A DNA stretch of 8,875 nt from HGM13006 sp964514175 (GTDB taxonomy: Bacteria > Bacillota > Clostridia > Oscillospirales > Oscillospiraceae), in NCBI GenBank assembly GCA_964514175.1, contig CAZEPQ010000087.1, positions 1-8,875 on the forward strand. The letters run 5' to 3'. Every line of letters starts with the position of its first letter. The first letter of the stretch is position 1. The position numbers were made by a program, and so were the translations under genes. The notes under the pieces are model-generated. The model was given only the letters and a program-made list of their open reading frames with translations, had not been told where the DNA came from and made no database searches. This document shows, in pieces, positions 1 to 5,061 of the stretch.

Positions 1-171
1 TGGAGACCGTGCGTACGCAAAGCTTTGCGCGTGCCATGCATTATGAAGCTACCAAACCGGGAAGGGTGACGGTTCCCGCCCCGGCAAGGGAATGTAAATA
101 ATCGTCTGCGCCCGGAGAAAGTCCTGTCAAGTTGCTTTCGGACAGGGGTTCAATTCCCCTCAGCTCCACCA
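1..171 (+). ncRNA. ssrA: tmRNA (ssrA), 3' part
   Basis: Transfer-messenger RNA rescues stalled ribosomes and tags the incomplete protein for degradation. Only the 3' part is in the window; the 5' half and tag reading frame lie upstream of base 1. The tRNA-like end is clear: T-stem AGGGG (144-148), loop TTCAATT (149-155), CCCCT (156-160), then acceptor strand CAGCTCC (161-167) and ACCA (168-171). CAGCTCC-ACCA is the usual tmRNA 3' end and would pair with a 5' GGGGCTG outside the window. Upstream are pseudoknot-like pairings: GGGAA (59-63) with TTCCC (73-77), whose loop GGG (64-66) can pair with CCC (80-82). The palindrome CGCAAAGCTTTGCG (16-29) fits a further pseudoknot stem. A hairpin terminator begins four bases after CCA. 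The identification is firm; the fold of the middle part was assigned by eye. Confidence 0.93.
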
Positions 172-174
172 AAT

Positions 175-221
175 AAGACCGATCATTTTGATACGAGAAG
201 TATCTGAATGGTCGGTCTTTT
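175..221 (+). terminator. Terminator of tmRNA
   Basis: The arm AAGACCGATCATT (175-187) pairs with AATGGTCGGTCTT (207-219) over 13 bp with one G-T pair. The stem can be extended inside by GATAC/GTATC. It ends in a short T-run (218-221). It lies directly after the mature tmRNA 3' end, as expected for an intrinsic terminator. Confidence 0.85.
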
Positions 222-254
222 CATTGTTGAATATTGAATTATCACATACTGGTT

Positions 255-296
255 AAAAGTTTTCGCCAAATTGTTAATGATTCGGCGAGGGCTTTT
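255..296. terminator. Hairpin terminator after EFR1 gene (usable on both strands)
   Basis: TCGCCAAAT (263-271) pairs with ATTCGGCGA (280-288), 9 bp with one G-T pair. Outer arms AAAAG (255-259) and CTTTT (292-296) can also pair across a small internal loop. Read on the minus strand it lies about 40 bases after the stop of the ferrodoxin gene and is followed by a TTTT run. On the plus strand it is followed by TTTTT, so it could be a second stop for readthrough from ssrA. The stretch 222-254 between the two terminators shows nothing else. Confidence 0.7.
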
Positions 297-325
297 TCTG
301 ATGCAGGGGTGTGTAATAACAGTTT

Positions 326-1081
326 TTATTCCACAGTTTCTGGGCAATAGTAGCGGGCCTTTCCCTGGGTTCGCTTTCCGTATTCAATGGCTTCCTGGGG
401 ACATCGGCAGATGCAGGCCATGCATTGTGTGCAGGTGTTGCCCCAAACGGGCCGTCCATCCACCATGCGGATATTGTTAAGAACGCAGAGATTCGCGCAT
501 TTTCCACAGGAAATACATTTATCCGTGACGTAATAGCCCGTTGCCTTAAGAAAATAGCGGTTAAAGCCTTGATTGATGGGGCCGCTTTTGAGCTTGTCCA
601 ATAGCCCAACCTTATAAGCCGGGAAGGGGAGACCCTGTTCGATTTTCCGGGCTCCATCCATCAGGAGCGGCTTTGCATCTTCAATCATTTCACGGATCTT
701 GGCTTCTCCGGGAGCCGAAAACATAGTGATGAAATTTTCCGGCATGGGTAGCTGGAGCGTTCCACGGTAGTCCAGATTCATTTCTTCGCAGAGCAGCTTT
801 GCGTATTTTCCAGCCTCACCGATTTCACCTCCGCAAGTCAGAACAAAATAAGCCTGTCGGCTGCCGGAAAAGATGGATTTTCGGATAAAGTCAGAAAACA
901 GCCGGGGCATTTGCCAGCTATATGTGGGGGCGGCAAGTACCCAGGGCTTCTCGGAATGGAATACCCCGATTTCTCCGGCCTTTATGAGCCACCCCGCATC
1001 AATCACTTCATCCTTTAGTTCCTTTGCCAGAAATCTCGCTGCAAACCGGCTGTTTCCGGTACCGGAAAAGTAGATAATCAT
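326..1081 (-). CDS. EFR1-family ferrodoxin (flavodoxin + 2x[4Fe-4S] fusion)
   Basis: A 251-residue cytosolic redox protein fusing an N-terminal flavodoxin-like domain to a C-terminal bacterial ferredoxin. The start IIYFSGTGNSRFAA (residues 2-15) is the FMN phosphate-binding loop pattern. APTYSWQMPR (51-60) and LTCGG (81-85) match later flavin-contacting loops of the fold. Two cysteine clusters, CISCGKCANLC (189-199) and CTQCMACICRCP (217-228), should each bind a [4Fe-4S] cluster, with the last Cys of each pattern followed by Val or Pro. This arrangement is that of EFR1-type proteins common in Clostridia, whose electron partners are mostly unknown. The start is supported by AAGGAGG a few bases upstream on the minus strand. 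It has its own candidate promoter, is divergent from the phosphatase gene, and is followed by a hairpin terminator, so it is probably monocistronic. Family identification is strong; substrate and partner cannot be told. Confidence 0.92.
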   Translation of the reverse strand: MIIYFSGTGNSRFAARFLAKELKDEVIDAGWLIKAGEIGVFHSEKPWVLAAPTYSWQMPRLFSDFIRKSIFSGSRQAYFVLTCGGEIGEAGKYAKLLCEEMNLDYRGTLQLPMPENFITMFSAPGEAKIREMIEDAKPLLMDGARKIEQGLPFPAYKVGLLDKLKSGPINQGFNRYFLKATGYYVTDKCISCGKCANLCVLNNIRMVDGRPVWGNTCTQCMACICRCPQEAIEYGKRTQGKARYYCPETVE

Positions 1082-1123
1082 GGCTGTGCCTCCTTAGTCA
1101 AGCATGTGAAGCTTCTTTCTTGA

Positions 1124-1152
1124 ATCATATCATGTAAAAACCTCGGACGCAA
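1124..1152 (-). promoter_or_regulatory. Candidate promoter of the ferrodoxin gene
   Basis: On the minus strand, TTGCGT (1152-1147) and TATGAT (1129-1124) are separated by exactly 17 bases. The -10 matches consensus at 5 of 6 positions; the -35 is weak at 3 of 6. It lies about 42 bases upstream of the start codon at 1081. Position and spacing fit a housekeeping sigma-70 promoter, but this is inspection only. Confidence 0.4.
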
Positions 1153-1260
1153 TATTTATGTTTCCACGGTTGAAAATACAGGCAAGCGTCCTTGGTTGTC
1201 TCAATGTGGGAGCAGTTGCCGCAGGACGAAATAGATTTTGTAGTATTTTAAGTGTGAATG

Positions 1261-1269
1261 TGGTATGAT
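1261..1269 (+). promoter_or_regulatory. Candidate extended -10 promoter of the phosphatase gene
   Basis: TGGTATGAT (1261-1269) is an extended -10 (TGn plus TATGAT, 5 of 6). No good -35 lies 17 bases upstream (TAGTAT), which an extended -10 can tolerate. It sits 63 bases before the start codon at 1333. A small inverted repeat AGGAA-CAA-TTCCT (1284-1296) lies just downstream of the expected transcription start and could be an operator. Confidence 0.45.
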
Positions 1270-1332
1270 GTAAAAGAAGTTTCAGGAACAATTCCTAACA
1301 ATGTGAGGTTGACATAACTCGGAGGGTGAAAC

Positions 1333-1788
1333 ATGATAAGAATTTTATATGTATGTCATGGAAATATTTGCCGCAGTCCAATGGCGGAATCCGTTATGAC
1401 CCATCTCGTAAAAGAGGCGGGGCGAAGCTCAGAATTCTTGATTGCTTCGGCGGCAACCAGCCGGGAGGAGATCGGAAATTCCGTGCACCATGGCACGGTG
1501 AAGAAGCTCCGGCAGGAGGGGGTGCCGCTGGTGCCTCACCGTGCGGTACAGATAACGAAGCGGGATTACGGGAAGTACGATTTAATTATTGGTATGGACC
1601 AATGGAACCTGCGGAATATACACCGTATCCTGGGCGGAGACCCGGAGGGAAAGGTTCATTTGCTACTGGATTTTACAGAACGGAAAGGTGATATTGCGGA
1701 CCCCTGGTATACCGGGAATTTTGATGAGACCTACCGGGATGTATTGGAGGGCTGTCAGGGGCTGTTTGCATGGTGTAAAGAACGATAA
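1333..1788 (+). CDS. Low-molecular-weight protein tyrosine phosphatase
   Basis: A 151-residue cytosolic phosphatase of the low-molecular-weight family, which removes phosphate from protein tyrosine through a cysteinyl-phosphate intermediate. The P-loop CHGNICRSP (8-16) at the N-terminus is the CX5R-S signature: C8 nucleophile, R14 phosphate binding, S15. The general-acid loop is DPWY (123-126), with D123 as proton donor. Length is normal for the family. The residue before the second P-loop Cys is Ile, as in tyrosine phosphatases, whereas the arginine phosphatase YwlE has Thr there; tyrosine specificity is therefore more likely. The start is supported by GGAGG (1321-1325), seven bases before ATG. 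The gene stands alone: divergent from the ferrodoxin gene and convergent with the sigma-factor operon. Its target is unknown; such enzymes often act on bacterial tyrosine kinases, but none is in the window. Confidence 0.93.
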   Translation: MIRILYVCHGNICRSPMAESVMTHLVKEAGRSSEFLIASAATSREEIGNSVHHGTVKKLRQEGVPLVPHRAVQITKRDYGKYDLIIGMDQWNLRNIHRILGGDPEGKVHLLLDFTERKGDIADPWYTGNFDETYRDVLEGCQGLFAWCKER

Positions 1789-1795
1789 TAAAGTT

Positions 1796-1829
1796 GATCC
1801 CCGATGTTCAAGGCTGAACATCGGGGATC
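1796..1829. terminator. Perfect 15-bp hairpin between convergent genes
   Basis: GATCCCCGATGTTCA (1796-1810), loop AGGC, then its exact reverse complement TGAACATCGGGGATC (1815-1829). It fills the 46-base gap between the stop codons of the phosphatase gene (1788) and the membrane-protein gene (1835). Neither side has a clean T-run: AATTTAATT follows on the plus strand and AACTTTATT on the minus. It most likely ends transcription from both directions. Confidence 0.75.
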
Positions 1830-1834
1830 GCAAT

Positions 1835-3310
1835 TTAATTAAGATAGTCCACAGCATCTTCCAGCGGGGTGAACTGCAGGGCGTCCTGTATGGTCTCAAA
1901 GACCGTGGAGCCGGTGGTGATATCTTGCATCAGTGCTTCCTTAGCGGTGGTGGCAGGGTATTGCAGGTGCGTCTGCTGGTGGCAGTAATTGATCCAACTG
2001 TCCACGATCCAGCCATCGGAGGCTTCTGCAATGGTGTAGGACACATAGCCCCGGTGGTTTTCGCCCTGATTGGGCAGGGAGAAGGCGGCAAAGATATCTG
2101 TGGAGGTTTGTTCGCCCCAGAAAATACTGGTGTAGCTGTAGGTGGTGCTGTCCAGACTGTGGTAAGAGGCGGTATAGGTTTGTCCACCGTCATCATAAAG
2201 AAGCTGACCTGTTGCATCTCCGGCGCTGATCCAGCCGTGATCGGAACGGCGGTAGGCGGGCCAAAGCTGAATGCATTCTGTGCCACGGAAGCCGGGATTT
2301 TCTATCCAGCGGAAGTGATGGAACAGCTTCCATTGCTCTGTTTCACCGGAAAGTTCCACAGCGATGCCCGTAATGCAGAGAACGTCTTCCTCTCCGCCAT
2401 CCACATTGTAGCTGTCCTCCACAACCGCCACCTGAGTTGCATCCCGGCAGGCCAAAATGTCGTCATCGGTCAGATCATCAAGTATCAGTTCCGGGAAGCC
2501 TAAGTCGGTGAGCTGTGCTTTGATTTCTGAAAGCTCCGTTTGATCGCTGCTTGTCTTCACATTCCACTCCATGGGATAATCGGTGCAGAACAGGGTGCCA
2601 AAGGCAATACCCATGGCGAGAATCATGCCAATGATGGCGGCCACAGCCCAATCGGGGATATGCGGTGGGGTGGTGTCCACCACATAACCGGCTTCATCCA
2701 GTGTTTCGGACAGACGGAAGAGGCTGCGGAGCATCAGAATGTAGCAGAGGATCATAATGATGGTCAGAATGATCCCGGAATAGCTGGACAGGGCAAGAAT
2801 ATAAAGGATACCGTACCAGAGGATCATGGCTGCGGCACTGTTTGCACGGGGCGGCAGGCCTGCTTTTCGCTGGACGGACAGGAAACCACGCCAGAGACAG
2901 AAGAACAGCAAAAGCATCAAAAGGGAGGTCAGCGTTTGCAGAATCTGAAACAGGGCGGTATTACGCAAAAACTCCTGATAGATCGTGGCGCTGAGGATCA
3001 GATCAATAATTTGCAGTAGGGTCTTGTAAATTGTTATGCCCCAGCAGATTCGGAACCAACGGTTTTCCCGCCGTAGGGCACGGAAACCAAGCAGCATCCA
3101 CACGAGACCCACCGTGGGAAGAACATAGTCAAGCCAAAGAAAGTTCAGGGTGATAACCTGGAGCGCCAGTCCCCAAAGAATGAGACGGATGGCCTTTTTC
3201 CAGGGGGTCACTTCCTGGACAATGTATTGGGGAGGCGTTTCGGACAGACTGTTCTTAAGAAGCAGGTCAAAGTCCTGTTCGTTCGTGGAACCCCAATCAG
3301 GCATCGTCAT
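1835..3310 (-). CDS. Polytopic membrane protein, probable partner (anti-sigma-like) of the ECF sigma factor
   Basis: A 491-residue protein of unproven function. Counting from the ATG at 3310, a cytosolic N-terminus of about 38 residues (DFDLLLKNSLSETPP near residues 13-27) leads to VTPWKKA and about six or seven hydrophobic segments near 40-76, 87-109, 119-141, 159-194 (two) and 221-241. After these comes a large soluble C-terminal part of about 250 residues, rich in Trp, Tyr and acidic residues, probably outside the membrane. There is no HxxxCxxC zinc anti-sigma motif. I take the ATG at 3310: GGGAGG (3324-3319) is eight bases upstream, while GTG (3319) and ATG (3316) overlap or crowd that site. 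The start overlaps the sigma gene's end by 14 bases, suggesting translational coupling. The N-terminal XFDXLLXXXL pattern and gene order resemble Clostridia sigma/anti-sigma pairs. The role is inferred from context. Confidence 0.8.
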   Translation of the reverse strand: MTMPDWGSTNEQDFDLLLKNSLSETPPQYIVQEVTPWKKAIRLILWGLALQVITLNFLWLDYVLPTVGLVWMLLGFRALRRENRWFRICWGITIYKTLLQIIDLILSATIYQEFLRNTALFQILQTLTSLLMLLLFFCLWRGFLSVQRKAGLPPRANSAAAMILWYGILYILALSSYSGIILTIIMILCYILMLRSLFRLSETLDEAGYVVDTTPPHIPDWAVAAIIGMILAMGIAFGTLFCTDYPMEWNVKTSSDQTELSEIKAQLTDLGFPELILDDLTDDDILACRDATQVAVVEDSYNVDGGEEDVLCITGIAVELSGETEQWKLFHHFRWIENPGFRGTECIQLWPAYRRSDHGWISAGDATGQLLYDDGGQTYTASYHSLDSTTYSYTSIFWGEQTSTDIFAAFSLPNQGENHRGYVSYTIAEASDGWIVDSWINYCHQQTHLQYPATTAKEALMQDITTGSTVFETIQDALQFTPLEDAVDYLN

Positions 3311-3842
3311 GGGCATCACCTCCCAACAGGGTCCGAAGCCGTTTCTTCAGACGATAGAGTTTACCCTCTACAGCACGCCGGGTCATGCCCAGCTCAGAGG
3401 CAATTTGTGCGGTGGACTGTAAGTAATAGTATTTTCGGTAAAACAGCAGACGGTCTTTGTCCGGAAGCTGATTCAGCGCCTGGGTCAATGCGGCTTCCCG
3501 TTCCTGACGTAGCAGGGCTTCTTCCGGTGTAGGGGCCGGAGTGGGGAGATCTGGGGAAATATCTGCCCTGTCCATGCTGCGGAGCTGTCTTGCACGGTTC
3601 AGGGCGGTATTTCGGGTCAGGGCCGTGAGCCAGCCGTTCCAACTGCCACGCTCGGAATCATAGAGGTCAATTTTCTCCCAGATTCGCAGGGCAACCTCCG
3701 AAAGACATTCCTCACGATCCTGCGGGTTGGAGAGTATGGGGGCGATAACGTATCGCATCAGGGGGCCATAGTGCCGGAGCAGCGCCTCGATGCCGGTCTC
3801 ATCCCGGCTTTGAAGCAACTGAATGATATCCTGTTCCCGCAC
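3297..3842 (-). CDS. ECF-type RNA polymerase sigma factor
   Basis: A 181-residue sigma-70-family protein with only regions 2 and 4, the layout of extracytoplasmic-function sigma factors, which redirect RNA polymerase to a small regulon. Region 2 covers about residues 20-88, including EECLSEVALRIWEKIDLYD (44-62) and WLTALTRNTALNRARQ (71-86). A Pro-rich linker (97-107, PDLPTPAPTPE) follows. Region 4 covers about 112-171, with ALNQLPDKDRLLFYRKYYY (122-140) and a helix-turn-helix at about 143-168 (TAQIASELGMTRRAVEGKLY). The start is GTG at 3842, seven bases after AAAGGAGG (3857-3850); the nearby ATG in GGCGATGGT is out of frame. Its last 14 bases overlap the downstream membrane-protein gene, which probably controls its activity. 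The family is clear; the ECF subgroup and regulon are unknown. Confidence 0.92.
   Translation of the reverse strand: MREQDIIQLLQSRDETGIEALLRHYGPLMRYVIAPILSNPQDREECLSEVALRIWEKIDLYDSERGSWNGWLTALTRNTALNRARQLRSMDRADISPDLPTPAPTPEEALLRQEREAALTQALNQLPDKDRLLFYRKYYYLQSTAQIASELGMTRRAVEGKLYRLKKRLRTLLGGDAHDDA
3319..3324 (-). promoter_or_regulatory. Ribosome binding site that decides the membrane-protein start
   Basis: GGGAGG on the minus strand lies inside the end of the sigma-factor gene. Its spacing is eight bases to the ATG at 3310, two to the ATG at 3316 and zero to the GTG at 3319. The ATG at 3304 would be 14 bases away. Only 3310 has normal spacing. Confidence 0.7.
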
Positions 3843-3871
3843 ACCATCGCCTCCTTTCCCTGTGCTACTTA

Positions 3872-3877
3872 ATTATA
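3872..3877 (-). promoter_or_regulatory. Candidate -10 of the sigma-factor operon
   Basis: A perfect TATAAT on the minus strand lies 29 bases before the GTG start. At spacings of 16-18 I see no TTGACA-like -35 (GTGGGA at 17), and no convincing ECF-type AAC...CGTC pair. The promoter may need an activator or another sigma factor for the -35 contact. Confidence 0.4.
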
Positions 3878-3981
3878 CACGAAAATGGTAAAAATCCCAC
3901 GATATTTATGGTTGATTTGTCGTAGTTTTTCGGAATTGAATGGGGCTTAAAAACAGATGTGTTTTAAATAACAATTAAAAA

Positions 3982-3998
3982 TTATCGAGAAACGATAA
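3982..3998. repeat. Inverted repeat TTATCG-N5-CGATAA, candidate operator
   Basis: TTATCG (3982-3987), spacer AGAAA, CGATAA (3993-3998) form a perfect 6-bp dyad. It ends seven bases before the -35 of the rightward operon, in the region shared with the leftward sigma operon. The size suits a small helix-turn-helix dimer such as the XRE protein encoded at 4528. Binding is inferred only. Confidence 0.45.
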
Positions 3999-4005
3999 AA
4001 ATAGA

Positions 4006-4034
4006 TTGACAGTCAGAAAATACTGTGTTATTGT
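4006..4034 (+). promoter_or_regulatory. Promoter of the DUF2975-XRE-membrane operon
   Basis: Perfect -35 TTGACA (4006-4011), 17-base spacer, -10 TATTGT (4029-4034, 4 of 6) preceded by TGT (4026-4028), an extended -10. The expected transcription start near 4041 leaves a leader of about 20 bases with AAAGGAGG (4045-4052) before the ATG at 4061. This is the best -35 in the window. Confidence 0.7.
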
Positions 4035-4060
4035 GGAAACAACAAAAGGAGGAGTGGCGT

Positions 4061-4516
4061 ATGAGCTGGAATCAAAACAAGAGTGTGATATTGTCAAAGG
4101 TATGTGTAATCTTTTTTGCCCTGTTGCTGCTGACGCTGGATGTGCTGGGCTACTACTGGGTGAAGTATCTTGTATCGGTATCCAAGGTGCTGGGAGGATT
4201 ACGTGATGGAATTGTGATGATGATCGTTTTGTACGCATGCAGCGTTCCTGCGTGGATGACATTGAAATCCCTGTGGAACATTCTGGGCCGCATTGGGAAA
4301 GAAAACGTGTTTGTAATGGAAAATGTGAAAGATATGCGTCGGACAAGCTGGTGCTGCATGATTGTTGCTGCCATTTGTCTGTTGGGTTCATGGATTTATC
4401 CCACGCTATTGGTGCTGGCTGCGGCTGCCGCATTTATGGGTCTCATAGTACGCATTGTGAAGAATATCTTCGAGCAGGCTGTGTCCATGAAGGACGAGCT
4501 GGACTTCACGGTGTAA
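4061..4516 (+). CDS. DUF2975 family membrane protein
   Basis: A 151-residue integral membrane protein with four hydrophobic segments, about residues 13-35, 50-68, 97-113 and 114-137. Between the second and third lies the cytosolic stretch LGRIGKENVFVMENVKDMRR (75-94), with the EN...LR-type motif I associate with DUF2975. Biochemical function is unknown. The family is typically encoded next to a very small XRE-type regulator, as in the YoaS/YozG pair of Bacillus subtilis, and exactly such a gene follows after 11 bases here. I chose the ATG at 4061, not the in-frame ATG at 4025, because AAAGGAGG (4045-4052) is eight bases upstream of it and 4025 falls inside the predicted promoter. It is the first gene of a four-gene operon. 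A plausible but unproven role is sensing or holding the regulator at the membrane. Confidence 0.85.
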   Translation: MSWNQNKSVILSKVCVIFFALLLLTLDVLGYYWVKYLVSVSKVLGGLRDGIVMMIVLYACSVPAWMTLKSLWNILGRIGKENVFVMENVKDMRRTSWCCMIVAAICLLGSWIYPTLLVLAAAAAFMGLIVRIVKNIFEQAVSMKDELDFTV

Positions 4517-4527
4517 GGAGGGGGCCT

Positions 4528-4734
4528 ATGGAGATCATTGTGAATCTGGATGTAATGATGGCAAAGCGGAAGATTTCCGCCGGTGAGCTGGCCCAGCGGG
4601 TGGGGATCACGCCTGCAAATCTGTCTATTTTGAAGAATAACAAGGCCAAGGCTATTCGGTTTTCCACCCTGATGGCGCTGTGCCACGAACTGGACTGTCA
4701 GCCGGGAGATATTTTGGAATTCCGGGATGACTGA
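4528..4734 (+). CDS. Small XRE/Cro-type helix-turn-helix regulator (YozG-like)
   Basis: A 68-residue DNA-binding protein consisting of little more than one helix-turn-helix domain. GELAQRVGITPANLSILKNN (19-38) supplies the HTH, with the recognition helix around TPANLSILKN (28-37). FSTLMALCHELDCQPGDILE (45-64) is the typical C-terminal half of this class, with the CQPGDILEF ending common in YozG-like proteins. AAGGAGG (4515-4521) precedes the ATG by six bases. It lies 11 bases after the DUF2975 gene and 15 before a small membrane-protein gene, so all are probably one transcript. By analogy with this pair in other Firmicutes it may control its own operon; the TTATCG dyad at 3982-3998 is a candidate target. 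Confidence 0.92.
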   Translation: MEIIVNLDVMMAKRKISAGELAQRVGITPANLSILKNNKAKAIRFSTLMALCHELDCQPGDILEFRDD

Positions 4735-4749
4735 TGGGAGGGAAATACG

Positions 4750-5046
4750 ATGGACATGATCATCCGATATAATTTGGGAAGCATTGCGTTGGGATTGGCG
4801 GCCTGGATTTTTGCGGGCCTGGGAATTTGGAAGACAAAGCACAGCCAGGTGCTTGCACTGATGAGCTATATTTGCTGTAGTGTTTCTCTGGTTTTTCAGT
4901 TCTGTGAAATAAACCTGAGGACAGATCTTTCCGATTACTCCGCCATTGAGGACACCATCGAAGGAATCATCTATTGCGCCGTACGGCTGATTCTGGTGAC
5001 GGTGGTATTGAATGTGGTGGCCATTTGGCGGCAGAGGCACCGATGA
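4750..5046 (+). CDS. Small three-helix membrane protein, function unknown
   Basis: A 98-residue protein with three probable membrane segments, about 8-27, 33-52 and 72-93. The loop between the second and third (53-71, including RTDLSDYSAIEDT) is acidic; the third segment is followed by a basic tail (RQRHR) that should stay in the cytosol. GGGAGGG lies just before the start, directly after the stop of the XRE gene. I know similar small uncharacterised membrane proteins, with a conserved (E/S)D(W/Y)SA-(L/I)-x-DT loop, in Clostridia next to XRE/DUF2975/DUF4153 genes; that recollection is unverified. It is followed after 15 bases by the large DUF4153-like gene. No enzymatic motif is visible. Confidence 0.85.
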   Translation: MDMIIRYNLGSIALGLAAWIFAGLGIWKTKHSQVLALMSYICCSVSLVFQFCEINLRTDLSDYSAIEDTIEGIIYCAVRLILVTVVLNVVAIWRQRHR

Positions 5047-5061
5047 AATGAGGTGTGATTT

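Noticed and set aside
16..29. Palindrome CGCAAAGCTTTGCG as an operator
   Set aside because: It lies inside the tmRNA body and is explained by a pseudoknot stem.
1..325. Possible genomic-island attachment site at the ssrA 3' end
   Set aside because: tmRNA 3' ends are classic integration sites, but no integrase follows, the tmRNA end is not repeated elsewhere in the window, and an ordinary terminator and redox gene come next.
1145..1191. GGACGC...GCGTCC inverted repeat in the ferrodoxin/phosphatase intergenic region
   Set aside because: Six base pairs separated by 35 bases is within chance expectation, and neither arm is repeated.
1589..2503. 304-codon plus-strand open frame
   Set aside because: It overlaps the phosphatase in another frame, then runs antisense to the membrane-protein gene. 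It has no ribosome site and no recognisable domain.
2540..3019. 159-codon plus-strand frame rich in His, Gly and Gln
   Set aside because: It is antisense to the hydrophobic part of the membrane-protein gene, whose codons generate this composition on the other strand.
3850..3960. ECF-type autoregulatory promoter for the sigma gene
   Set aside because: I looked for an AAC-containing -35 about 16-17 bases from a CGTC-like -10 on the minus strand; the pairs present have spacings of 22 or more, which is too long.
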